From the NCBI GenBank assembly GCA_009773995.1, contig VSMY01000014.1, forward strand, positions 1 to 31,506: a stretch of DNA of 31,506 bases. Reading direction: 5' to 3'. The notes under the pieces are model-generated. The model was not told the origin of the DNA and searched no databases. It was given only the letters and a program-made list of their open reading frames with translations. The DNA comes from Oscillibacter sp. Lineage in GTDB: Bacteria; Bacillota; Clostridia; Oscillospirales; Oscillospiraceae. Below are positions 16,693 through 24,311 of this stretch, one piece after another. A program made the position numbers and the translations under genes. Positions within the stretch are counted from its first letter, which is position 1; the number at the start of each line of letters is the position of its first letter.

Positions 16693-17583
16693 ATGAAATG
16701 CAGGCTGTGCGGCTGTGAAGAGGTACGGATTGCCTATCAGGGCCGCATTCGGGACGGCCGGGTTGGAAAGTATTATAAAGACGCCGTGCCGATGTACCAA
16801 TGCGCAAGGTGCGGTACGGTTTGGCATGAGGATCTGAAAGAGGACTATGCGGCTTTTTACGGAAGCGAGGATTACCGGCAAGATCTGGAGGGGACCTCTG
16901 CGATAGAGGACTTTTACCGGATGCACGACGGCGAAAGCCTGGAGAAACTGCGGTATACCGGAACGGAGATTTTTCGGAATCAGGTGACGGCGGATATCGG
17001 CTGCGGCGGCGGGGCGTTTCTGGATTATGTGAGTACCGTTGCAAAGCGGGTCGTTGCCGTGGAGCCCTCCCGGACCTACCGAAGGGCGATGGAGGAGAAG
17101 GGCTTCGCCGTTTTTCCTTATACGGAGGACGCCTTGAAGGAGTACCGGGGGAAGGTGGACGTCGTGGTCTCCTTCGATGTGATTGAACATGTGCAGGACC
17201 CGCTGAAGTTTGTAGCGGAGATTTTTCAGCTGCTGTCCGGCGGAGGGCGGGCCTTTGTTGGAACGCCTACCGACGCGCCGGTTATGAGGGAGCTTTTGGG
17301 ACCGGACTACGAATCGTTCCTGTTCAGCACCCAGCACCCGTGGGTGCTGGGCAAGGGCAGCTTCCGATACATTGCGGAGCAGTGCGGAATCCGGGAGTAC
17401 CGGTGCCGGTTCTATCAGCGGTACGGCCTGGGAAATCTGATTTATTGGCTGTTAAAGAGAGCGCCGGGCCGGCACAAGGAGTATGACTTTATTACCAAAG
17501 GGCTTGACGCGCACTGGCGGGCGGATTTGGAAACGAACGAATTGAGCGATTATATTGTCTTCGAGTTTACAAAGGAACCATGA
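16693..17583 (+). CDS. SAM-dependent methyltransferase with N-terminal zinc ribbon
   Basis: This is a 296-residue class I methyltransferase. The start is ATG 16693 behind AAAAAGGAG and GTGGAGA. Residues 3-40 hold two cysteine pairs (CRLC and CARC), a zinc ribbon like that at the front of sugar C-methyltransferases and related enzymes. Motif I is ADIGCGGGAF (100-109); then come VVAVEPS, VVVSFDVIEHVQDP and the FVGTPT region, all typical of the Methyltransf_11/23 groups. A sugar N-, O- or C-methyl group on the flagellar glycan is likely. It lacks the long C-terminal domain of TylCIII-type C-methyltransferases. The role is inferred from place and family. Confidence 0.85.
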   Translation: MKCRLCGCEEVRIAYQGRIRDGRVGKYYKDAVPMYQCARCGTVWHEDLKEDYAAFYGSEDYRQDLEGTSAIEDFYRMHDGESLEKLRYTGTEIFRNQVTADIGCGGGAFLDYVSTVAKRVVAVEPSRTYRRAMEEKGFAVFPYTEDALKEYRGKVDVVVSFDVIEHVQDPLKFVAEIFQLLSGGGRAFVGTPTDAPVMRELLGPDYESFLFSTQHPWVLGKGSFRYIAEQCGIREYRCRFYQRYGLGNLIYWLLKRAPGRHKEYDFITKGLDAHWRADLETNELSDYIVFEFTKEP

Positions 17584-17614
17584 AGGGCCCGGGCGGCGAA
17601 TAGGGGGGACGACG

Positions 17615-18787
17615 GTGTCAAAGGAACAAATCAGCTTATCGACGCCGAATTTCAGAGGCAATGAAAAGAAGTACGTAGTGGAGGCGGTGGACGCGGAATG
17701 GGTGTCCACCGCGGGGGCGTTTATCAGCCGGTTCGAGGAGGCGATGGCGGACAGGCTGGGCGTGGGGCAGGCGTGCGCCTGCCAGTCCGGCACGGCGGGG
17801 CTGCACCTGTGCCTTCGCCATTTCGGCGTGACGGCCGGGGACCTTGTGCTTGTGCCCACGCTGACGTTTATCGCCACAATCAACGCGGTGCTGTATCAAT
17901 CCGCCGAGCCGGTCTTCTTCGACTGCGACGGCCATATGTGCATCGACGCGGGACAGGTGGAGGAGTACTTAGCGCGGGAATGCCGCACGGATGAAGACGG
18001 AACGGTGGAAATCGCCTCCGGGAAAAGAGTCAAGGCCATCGTTCCGGTTCATGTATTTGGGGACCACTGCGATATGGCGCGGCTGATGGAGCTGGCGGAG
18101 CGGTACCGCCTGATTGTCATCGAGGACGCCGCCGAGGCCCTTGGAGGCGCATTCACGCAGAAGGAATACCGGGGCCGGCCCGTGGGGACGGTGGGCCACG
18201 CCGGGGTGCTGTCCTTCAACGGAAATAAAATCATCACGACAGGCGGCGGCGGAATGGTGGTGTCGCGGGATGAGGCGGCGGTGCGCCATATCCGCTACCT
18301 GTCCCAGCAGGCGAAGGACGACGCCTTGTACTTCGTCCATGAGGAGTACGGATACAATTACCGCATGACGAACCTGCAGGCGGCCCTGGGGCTGGCGCAG
18401 CTGGAGGAGCTGGATGGATTCCTCCGGACCAAGCGGCGCAATTACGCCCGGTACTGTGAAAAGCTGGCGGGATGCGCTTATGGCGGGATGCTGCCGTTCG
18501 GCGGCGGAGAGGGGTCCAACCACTGGTTTTACTCCTTTGCGCTGGAGAAGCCGGACGCGGACAAGCGGGACCGGCTGCTGCGGCATCTGAACGAGCGGGG
18601 AATTCAGGCCCGCCCCATCTGGAAGCTGAACCATACGCAGACCCCGTTCCGGAAGTACCGGGCCATGAACTGCGCGCGAGCGGAGAATTTTTATAACAGG
18701 GTCGTCAATATCCCCTGCGGCACCAATTTGACGGAGGAGCAGCAGGACCGGGTCTGCGGGGCGCTGCTGGACTTTGAGAGGTACTGA
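17615..18787 (+). CDS. legC: LegC-type PLP-dependent sugar aminotransferase (DegT/DnrJ/EryC1)
   Basis: It transfers an amino group to the 4-keto sugar nucleotide made by the LegB-like enzyme, the second step of legionaminic acid synthesis. The start is GTG 17615 with a G-rich site (AGGGGGG) just upstream, giving 390 residues, a normal length. The PLP lysine is K205 in FNGNKIITTGGGG, a block typical of the LegC subgroup. Other family marks are CACQSGTAGLHL, PTLTFIATINAV, VHVFGDHCDM and VIEDAAEALGG. It lies 31 bases after the methyltransferase gene. The fold and reaction class are firm; the LegC assignment rests on that motif and on the neighbouring legB/ptmE/legI-like genes. Confidence 0.88.
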   Translation: MSKEQISLSTPNFRGNEKKYVVEAVDAEWVSTAGAFISRFEEAMADRLGVGQACACQSGTAGLHLCLRHFGVTAGDLVLVPTLTFIATINAVLYQSAEPVFFDCDGHMCIDAGQVEEYLARECRTDEDGTVEIASGKRVKAIVPVHVFGDHCDMARLMELAERYRLIVIEDAAEALGGAFTQKEYRGRPVGTVGHAGVLSFNGNKIITTGGGGMVVSRDEAAVRHIRYLSQQAKDDALYFVHEEYGYNYRMTNLQAALGLAQLEELDGFLRTKRRNYARYCEKLAGCAYGGMLPFGGGEGSNHWFYSFALEKPDADKRDRLLRHLNERGIQARPIWKLNHTQTPFRKYRAMNCARAENFYNRVVNIPCGTNLTEEQQDRVCGALLDFERY

Positions 18788-18814
18788 CAAATTTAAGGAA
18801 TGGGGGGAAATGAA

Positions 18815-19807
18815 ATGCAAAGAAAAGAGAGGGCAAACCCATTTGTGGGCATATACCGGCAATGCAATCGCGGAACCAACGCGGAAAAATGGAAAAATCT
18901 AGAAATGCGGGGGGGGGGCGATGCATTAAAATACATTGATCTTGAAATCACCAACCACTGTAATTTAGGTTGCTATATGTGTCCGGTGGGTACCCGCGCG
19001 ATGAAGCGGCAACGGGGCTTCATGTCTATGGAGCTGGTGGAAAAGCTCTGTGACGAATTGAAGGGAAGCACTATAGGCGGCGTCCGGCTGATTCGCTGGG
19101 GAGAACCGACGATGCATCCGCAGTTTTTAGAGATTTTACGGAAGTTGAAGGAGACCGGGAAGGCGGTCCACTTTAACACAAACGGCACCTTGCTGGACCT
19201 GGAAATGATTCAGAAAATTGTCGATTTGGAAATCGACAGCGTAAAGTTCTCCTTCCAGGGTGTTGACAAGGACTCTTATGAGGAGATGCGCTATGGAAGC
19301 TCGTGGGACAAGCTGCTGAAAAACATCCGCCTGATGAACGAGCTGAGAGGAGAGAGGGATAAGCCCTATATCCAGATTTCCACAACCACGACGGTGGAAA
19401 CAAAGGAGCGGATTGACGCGTTTACGGCCCAAATGTCGCCATGGTGCGATTACGCCAACGTCGGGCGGACAGAGCTGAGCCATCTGAACGTTGAGGAGAT
19501 GCAGATTTCAGAGGAGCGGAAGCAGGAGTTCCGGCGTCTTCAGAAAAACGAAAACATGCTCAAGCGTCATCTGCCTGGATGCCCGGAGGTGTTCGATAAG
19601 CTGTCCATCGATTGGGACGGGAAGGTGTCCGCCTGCTGTGGCGATTATGACAACGAGCTGGTGATTGGGGACTTTAAAAATGAGACTTTACGGGAAATTT
19701 TCTGCGGAGAAAGAGTTCAAACAATCCGTGAAATGCTGAGCAGGGAAGACTATGATAAGCTGCCGCTGTGCAGGGACTGCTACCAGTATATCGAGCTTCG
19801 GACATGA
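18815..19807 (+). CDS. Radical SAM/SPASM protein with a G10 tract near its 5' end
   Basis: This is a predicted radical SAM enzyme of 330 residues. The cluster motif is C49, C53, C56 (HCNLGCYMC), followed by RLIRWGEPTMHP; the C-terminal SPASM-like cysteines are CPEV, ACCGDYD and CRDCYQY. ATG 18815 is preceded by GGGGGGAAA; ATG 18800 and ATG 18905 are in-frame alternatives. A run of ten G (18909-18918) encodes part of MRGGG just before the conserved KYIDLEITNHC block. One G less gives TAA within 7 codons, one more gives TGA within about 9, and I see no ATG, GTG or TTG in frame between the tract and the cluster motif. The gene is therefore 'on' in this sequence and could switch by slippage. Such enzymes recur in sialic-like sugar loci, but the reaction is not established. 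Confidence 0.87.
   Translation: MQRKERANPFVGIYRQCNRGTNAEKWKNLEMRGGGDALKYIDLEITNHCNLGCYMCPVGTRAMKRQRGFMSMELVEKLCDELKGSTIGGVRLIRWGEPTMHPQFLEILRKLKETGKAVHFNTNGTLLDLEMIQKIVDLEIDSVKFSFQGVDKDSYEEMRYGSSWDKLLKNIRLMNELRGERDKPYIQISTTTTVETKERIDAFTAQMSPWCDYANVGRTELSHLNVEEMQISEERKQEFRRLQKNENMLKRHLPGCPEVFDKLSIDWDGKVSACCGDYDNELVIGDFKNETLREIFCGERVQTIREMLSREDYDKLPLCRDCYQYIELRT
18909..18918 (+). repeat. Homopolymeric G10 tract inside a coding region
   Basis: Ten consecutive G bases lie in the 5' part of the radical SAM gene. It is the longest single-base run that I noticed in the window. Poly-G tracts of this size mutate by slipped-strand mispairing in Campylobacter, where flagellar glycosylation genes are classic targets. 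Here both neighbouring lengths give early stops. Confidence 0.9.
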
Positions 19808-19870
19808 GTTAGAAGTCCTGCGTGCACAGGGAAGCGTGTTTTCCGAGGCGAAGGAAGACGGGGAATTAAG

Positions 19871-20854
19871 ATGGGAAAGAAGATTTTGGTCACGGGGGCC
19901 GACGGCTTTATCGGGAGCCATGTAACGGAAACTCTGGTCGAAAACGGCTGGGAGGTGCGGGCGTTTGCATTCTACAATTCGTTTAATTCCTGGGGCTGGC
20001 TGGATACGCTGCCAAAGGCCGTTATGGACCATGTGGAGGTATTCACCGGAGATATCCGCGACTCCTACGGCGTGCGGGAAGCGGTGCGGGGATGCGGAGC
20101 GGTGTTCCACCTTGCGGCACTGATTGCTATTCCATTCAGTTATCACTCTCCGGCTTCTTATGTGGATACCAATATCAAGGGGAGCCTGAACGTGCTGCAG
20201 GCAGCCAGGGATATGGAGGTCGGCCGCGTGCTTGTGACGTCCACCTCCGAGGTCTATGGAACGGCGCAGTATGTCCCCATTGACGAAAAGCATCCCTTCC
20301 AGGGACAGTCGCCGTATTCGGCCACAAAAATCGGGGCGGACCGCCTGGCGGAATCCTTCTTCCGCTCCTTCGGACTTCCGGTTACCATCGTACGGCCGTT
20401 TAACACATACGGGCCCAGGCAGTCGGCCAGGGCGGTTATTCCTACGATTATTACGCAGCTTCTTTCGGGAAAGACGGAGATTAAGCTGGGTTCTTTAACG
20501 CCCACCCGGGATTTCAACTATGTAAAGGATACGGCCAGGGGCTTTTATGAGATATTCAAGTCCGACCGGACAATCGGCGAGGAGATTAATATCGCCAGCC
20601 AGCGGGAGATTTCCATGGGGGATTTGGCGAATAAGCTGATCGAGCAGATGAATCCGGCGGCCAGAATTATCTGCGACGGAGAGAGGGTTCGCCCGGACAA
20701 GAGCGAGGTGAACCGCCTGCTGGGCAGCAACGAGAAAATCCGGCGGCTCACCGGCTGGGCGCCTCAATATACGCTGGAACAGGGGCTTGCGGAAACCATC
20801 GCGTTTTTGCAGGAGAATCTGGACAGATATAAGGCGGATATATACAATTTGTAA
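19871..20854 (+). CDS. legB: LegB-type NAD-dependent sugar nucleotide 4,6-dehydratase
   Basis: It removes water from a nucleotide-activated N-acetylglucosamine to give the 4-keto-6-deoxy sugar, the first step towards legionaminic acid. The protein is 327 residues, an extended short-chain dehydrogenase. It has the NAD-binding VTGADGFIGSH (7-17), the catalytic S/T-E region TSTSEVYG (123-130) and the Y149-x3-K153 pair (YSATK). The stretch RPFNTYGPRQSARAVIPT and the late GWAPQYTLEQGL are typical of the LegB / GDP-mannose-dehydratase-like branch. There are 63 bases between the previous stop and ATG 19871, without a clear promoter. With PtmE next door the substrate is likely GDP-GlcNAc, as in Campylobacter, but UDP-GlcNAc is possible. 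Confidence 0.9.
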   Translation: MGKKILVTGADGFIGSHVTETLVENGWEVRAFAFYNSFNSWGWLDTLPKAVMDHVEVFTGDIRDSYGVREAVRGCGAVFHLAALIAIPFSYHSPASYVDTNIKGSLNVLQAARDMEVGRVLVTSTSEVYGTAQYVPIDEKHPFQGQSPYSATKIGADRLAESFFRSFGLPVTIVRPFNTYGPRQSARAVIPTIITQLLSGKTEIKLGSLTPTRDFNYVKDTARGFYEIFKSDRTIGEEINIASQREISMGDLANKLIEQMNPAARIICDGERVRPDKSEVNRLLGSNEKIRRLTGWAPQYTLEQGLAETIAFLQENLDRYKADIYNL

Positions 20855-20930
20855 GGAAGGACCGCCCGCGGACGAAGGCCTGGAGAAGGGAGCGCGGCGG
20901 GGCCTTTGCGGCAGATACAGGAGGAAGTTT

Positions 20931-21971
20931 ATGAAGCACGCGGAGCTGTGTGTTGGCAAGAGCCGGACGATACGGGAGGCAATGGGCCAGCTGGACCGTG
21001 TGGCGAAGAAGGTTCTCTTTGTTGCAGAGGATGAGGTCTTGATCGGAGCCCTGACGGACGGCGACATTCGCCGCCACCTGCTGAACGGCGGGCGGATGGA
21101 CGATCCGGTTGCGGCGGCGGCAAACTACCATCCCGTTACGGCCCAAAACCCGGAGCAGGCCCGGAAGCTTTTGCGGAGGGACGGCATCTTTGCGGTCCCT
21201 GTTGTGGGAGAAGGGGGAGCGCTGCTGGATATCGTTCTGGACCCGGGATTCTCTAAGCCGCGGCGCTCCAGCCTTCACATTCCCGTAGTCATCATGGCCG
21301 GGGGAAAGGGAACGCGGCTTGACCCTTACACCAGGGTGCTGCCGAAGCCCCTGATTCCCGTGGGGGAGCTGCCGGTTATCGAGCATATCATGCGGCAGTT
21401 TCAGCAGTTTGGATGCGAGGCCTTCCATGTGGTGGTGAATTACAAAAAGCAGCTGCTGAAAGCGTATTTCAGCGAGAGTGAGAAGCGCTATCAGGTGAGC
21501 TGGTACGACGAGGAGAGACCCCTGGGAACCGGAGGCGGCCTGTACCTGCTGAAAGGCAGGGTGAAGGAGACCTTCTTTTTTACAAACTGCGATATTCTGC
21601 TCCTTTCGGACTACGCAGACATTCTGAAATTCCACCGGGAACAAAAGAATGCGGTGACCATGGTGGGGGCCTGGAAGAACCTGACGCTTCCCTACGGCGT
21701 TGTGGAAACGGGGCGCGGGGGCGTGATAGAGCGAATCCGGGAGAAGCCGGAGCTGTCCTTCCTGACGAATACGGGCATGTACATTGTGGAGCCGGAGGTG
21801 CTGGAGGATATTCAGGACGATACGCCGGCCGGATTCCCGGATATCATAGAGGATCAGCGGCGGAAGGGACGGAAGACCGCCGTGTACCCGGTCAGCGGGG
21901 AGGAGTGGCTGGACATGGGGCAGATGACGGAGCTGGAGAAAATGAAGAAGCGGCTGTATGAAGAAACGTAA
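20931..21971 (+). CDS. ptmE: PtmE-like nucleotidyltransferase with N-terminal CBS pair
   Basis: It is predicted to make the nucleotide-activated glucosamine used by the LegB-like enzyme. The Campylobacter counterpart PtmE is a glucosamine-1-phosphate guanylyltransferase. ATG 20931 has AGGAGG at 20919-20924; longer in-frame starts fall inside the previous gene. Residues 5-115 form a CBS pair (KKVLFVAEDEVLIGALTDGDIRR, GIFAVPVVGEGGALLDIV). Residues 117-345 are the nucleotidyltransferase: PVVIMAGGKGTRLDPYT (118-134), LPKPLIPVG, and FTNCDIL for the metal site. The 346-residue length fits the CBS-NTP_transferase architecture. The stop lies 14 bases inside the next gene. Nucleotide preference cannot be read from sequence. 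Confidence 0.88.
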   Translation: MKHAELCVGKSRTIREAMGQLDRVAKKVLFVAEDEVLIGALTDGDIRRHLLNGGRMDDPVAAAANYHPVTAQNPEQARKLLRRDGIFAVPVVGEGGALLDIVLDPGFSKPRRSSLHIPVVIMAGGKGTRLDPYTRVLPKPLIPVGELPVIEHIMRQFQQFGCEAFHVVVNYKKQLLKAYFSESEKRYQVSWYDEERPLGTGGGLYLLKGRVKETFFFTNCDILLLSDYADILKFHREQKNAVTMVGAWKNLTLPYGVVETGRGGVIERIREKPELSFLTNTGMYIVEPEVLEDIQDDTPAGFPDIIEDQRRKGRKTAVYPVSGEEWLDMGQMTELEKMKKRLYEET

Positions 21972-22602
21972 GATTTTATTAATCGGCGGGGGCGGGCACT
22001 GTCGCTCCGTGCTGGACTGCTTGTGGCAATCCGGGGCATATGAGGAAATGGGGCTCATTGAGCAGGCTCTATATCAAGGGGAAGAGGCGCTGGGAATTCC
22101 GGTTGTAGGCACGGACGCGGATCTCCCGGCGCTTTTTGCCGCGGGATGGAAGGACGCGGCCGTAACCGTCGGAAGCGTTGGCCGCCCGGAGGCAAGAAGG
22201 CGGTTGTGTCAGAGACTGAAGGAAATCGGCTTCACGCTCCCTCCCGTGATATCCGCAGACGCGGTTGTTGGGCGGGGAGTGCGTGTGGCGGAGGGCGCGT
22301 TTATCGGCAAACGGGCCGTGGTCAACGCCGGGTGCTGCGTAGGGCTGTGCGCCATTGTCAATACAGGGGCGATTGCGGAGCACGACTGCGGGATTGGAAA
22401 CTTTGCCCATGTCAGCCCCGGAGCGGTGCTGTGCGGCGGGGTCCAAGTGGGGGAGAATTCTCATGTGGGGGCCGGAGCGGTTGTGCGGCAGCAGATACGC
22501 ATAGGGCGGGACGCCGTCATAGGCGCGGGCAGCGTGATTATACGGGACGTTCCGGACCGCTGTACGGTGGTTGGAAATCCCGGCAGGATTTTGGAGAAAT
22601 AA
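21958..22602 (+). CDS. NeuD/PglD/LegH-type sugar N- or O-acetyltransferase
   Basis: It is predicted to acetylate the 4-amino group of the sugar nucleotide made by the LegC-like enzyme. The 214-residue protein has an N-terminal Rossmann-like nucleotide-sugar domain (ILLIGGGGHCRSV) and a C-terminal left-handed beta-helix of hexapeptide repeats (VVGRGVRVAEGAFIG, VQVGENSHVGAGAVV, IGRDAVIGAGSVI). H142 in AEHDCGIG matches the catalytic histidine of the PglD family, and the late VVGNPGRIL block is also family-typical. ATG 21958 overlaps the end of ptmE by 14 bases, so translation is coupled. LegH versus NeuD (an O-acetyltransferase) cannot be separated by eye; the pathway context favours LegH. Confidence 0.88.
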   Translation: MKKRKILLIGGGGHCRSVLDCLWQSGAYEEMGLIEQALYQGEEALGIPVVGTDADLPALFAAGWKDAAVTVGSVGRPEARRRLCQRLKEIGFTLPPVISADAVVGRGVRVAEGAFIGKRAVVNAGCCVGLCAIVNTGAIAEHDCGIGNFAHVSPGAVLCGGVQVGENSHVGAGAVVRQQIRIGRDAVIGAGSVIIRDVPDRCTVVGNPGRILEK

Positions 22603-22605
22603 GCG

Positions 22606-23601
22606 ATGAGCATATATATCATTGCGGAAGCCGGCGTGAACCATAACGGGGACTTGAAAACTGCGCGGAAGTTAGTGGAAGCCGCCTGGGCGGCGGGCGC
22701 CGATTGTGTAAAATTTCAAACGTTTCATGCGGAAAACATGATCTCCCGGTATGCTGAAAAAGCGGAATACCAAAAAGCGGCCTGTGGTCGGAAGGGGTCT
22801 CAGCTTGACATGGTTAAAAAGCTGGAGCTTCCCTTTGAGGCCTTTGAACGGCTAAAGGCATGCTGCGACAAAACCGGGATTGCGTTTTTGTCCACGCCCT
22901 TTGACCTGGAGAGCGTTGCGTTCTTGAACGGACTGGGCGTGCCGTTCTGGAAAATCCCCTCCGGCGAGGTTACAAATTTACCCTACCTGACGGCGGTGGG
23001 GCGGACGGGAAAGCCGGTGGTGATGTCCACCGGCATGTGCGGCCTGGAGGAAATTCAGGCGGCTATGGACGTGCTGAGGGCCAACGGCACGCCGGAAATT
23101 ACGCTTCTGCACTGCAACACGGAGTATCCGACGCCCTACGAGGACGTGAATCTGCGGGCGATGCGGACCCTGCGGGAGCGGTTCGGCGTGAAGGCGGGGT
23201 ATTCCGATCACACGCCGGGGATAGAGATTCCGATAGCCGCGGCGGCGCTGGGAGCGGTGGTGATTGAAAAGCATTTTACCCTGGACCGGAACATGGAGGG
23301 GCCGGACCACAAGGCCAGCCTGGAGCCCGGCGAGCTTGCGGCGATGGTGAAGGCTGTGCGGCACATTGAGGCGGCGCTGGGAACGGGAGAAAAGACGGTG
23401 AGCCCCTCTGAAAAAAAGAACAGAGACATTGCGAGAAAGAGCGTCGTGGCCCGCCGCGCCATCAAAAGGGGCGAAACGCTGACGGAGGAGAACCTTGCCG
23501 TAAAGCGCCCCGGCGGCGGGGTCAGCCCGATGCGCTGGTTCGACATTTTGGGGACCCCGGCGACGCGGGATTTTGAAGAGGACGAGCTGATTGAGCTGTG
23601 A
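22606..23601 (+). CDS. NeuB/LegI-type nonulosonic acid synthase
   Basis: It condenses phosphoenolpyruvate with a 6-carbon N-acyl sugar to give the 9-carbon acid. The protein is 331 residues. It begins with the family motif IIAEAGVNHNGDL (5-17). Other marks are DCVKFQTFHAENM, LSTPFD, IPSGEVTNLP, MSTGMC, LHCNTEYPTP, YSDHTPG and EKHFTLDRNMEGPDH. The end (about 275-331) is the SAF/antifreeze-like domain (RKSVVARRAIKRGETLTEENL). Its ATG is 3 bases after the previous stop. It is the last gene of the cluster, before a strong terminator. Legionaminate rather than pseudaminate is favoured by the LegB/LegC/PtmE-like neighbours and the absence of PseB/C/G/H-like genes. Confidence 0.92.
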   Translation: MSIYIIAEAGVNHNGDLKTARKLVEAAWAAGADCVKFQTFHAENMISRYAEKAEYQKAACGRKGSQLDMVKKLELPFEAFERLKACCDKTGIAFLSTPFDLESVAFLNGLGVPFWKIPSGEVTNLPYLTAVGRTGKPVVMSTGMCGLEEIQAAMDVLRANGTPEITLLHCNTEYPTPYEDVNLRAMRTLRERFGVKAGYSDHTPGIEIPIAAAALGAVVIEKHFTLDRNMEGPDHKASLEPGELAAMVKAVRHIEAALGTGEKTVSPSEKKNRDIARKSVVARRAIKRGETLTEENLAVKRPGGGVSPMRWFDILGTPATRDFEEDELIEL

Positions 23602-23693
23602 AATTATCGCGCCATTGAACTCCGAAGCGTTCAGAACCTCCCGCGGGTTTTGAAAATTTGATCCGGCTGGCGAAAACACCCTTTCGACAGCTG

Positions 23694-23740
23694 AAAAAAG
23701 GCCTCCGCATGACGCCAAGGCGTCTGCGGAGGCCTTTTTT
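23694..23740. terminator. Bidirectional terminator between convergent units
   Basis: A 16-bp perfect stem (23694-23709 with 23725-23740) starts with A6 on one side and ends with T6 on the other. Its loop holds a second perfect hairpin (GACGCC/GGCGTC). It can end both the plus-strand glycosylation cluster and the minus-strand zinc-ribbon gene. Confidence 0.92.
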
Positions 23741-23786
23741 CGAAAAACGTTTTTATGCAGAGGAGACGGCGTCCCGGCGGGGCCGC

Positions 23787-24170
23787 TTACTCGCCCATGG
23801 GCGCGCCGCACTGGGGGCAGAATTTGCTGTCGGATTCCGCGCCGCAGATGGGGCACTTCTTTCCGGCGGGGGCCTCTTCGGCCTCCTCGGCGGGCTCTTC
23901 CTTCACGGGCTTGCTGGCCTCCAGCTCGGCGATTTTGGCCTTGCTGGCATTGACGGCTTCCACGGCTTCCCGTACCGCGTCGGGAATTTCACCCTCGTAC
24001 TCGCTGACAAACCACTCGCCGATGGCGCGGTAGTTTTTGTCAATCTCCTTCTGCTCCCCGGAAATGGCCACGTTGAGCTTTACCAGCTCCGCGGCGTCCT
24101 TGGTCCGGTCGGCGGCCTTGTTGGCAACGTCCTTTGCTTTGCGGGTCAGTTCATCGAAATTAAACGCCAT
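23787..24170 (-). CDS. Small helical protein with C-terminal zinc ribbon
   Basis: This is a 127-residue cytoplasmic protein of unknown role. It begins MAFNFDELTRKAKDVANKAA, an amphipathic, lysine/alanine-rich helix reminiscent of membrane-peripheral or coiled-coil proteins. An acidic Glu/Pro linker follows. It ends in a zinc ribbon with two CxxC pairs (CPICG and CPQCG). The ATG at 24170 is preferred over an in-frame one at 24224 because AAAGGGG lies 10 bases upstream and a promoter fits further up. Similar helix-plus-zinc-ribbon proteins are common in Clostridia and are annotated only as zinc-ribbon proteins. Confidence 0.85.
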   Translation of the reverse strand: MAFNFDELTRKAKDVANKAADRTKDAAELVKLNVAISGEQKEIDKNYRAIGEWFVSEYEGEIPDAVREAVEAVNASKAKIAELEASKPVKEEPAEEAEEAPAGKKCPICGAESDSKFCPQCGAPMGE

Positions 24171-24241
24171 AGTTGTAGATCCCCTTTCATATTCCGGCCC
24201 TGCGGAAGGGCCGGTTTTCATCACGTTAGACTACAGCGTCT

Positions 24242-24270
24242 AGTATAACGTATCCTTTGGTAAAACGCAA
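24242..24270 (-). promoter_or_regulatory. SigmaA-type promoter for the zinc-ribbon gene
   Basis: On the minus strand TTGCGT (24265-24270), a 17-base spacer and TATACT (24242-24247) lie about 70 bases upstream of the start. The leader contains a 7-bp stem-loop (CCGGCCC/GGGCCGG, 24194-24214) before the ribosome site. Confidence 0.7.
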
Positions 24271-24311
24271 CAGGAAGCCCAAATGTTTACAGTTCTTTTT
24301 CAATCCCGGGC

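Noticed and set aside
16608..16718. 36-codon plus-strand ORF starting MKKPPIAGG
   Set aside because: It overlaps the methyltransferase start in another frame, contains a hairpin, and has no recognisable domain; kept only as a low-interest note.
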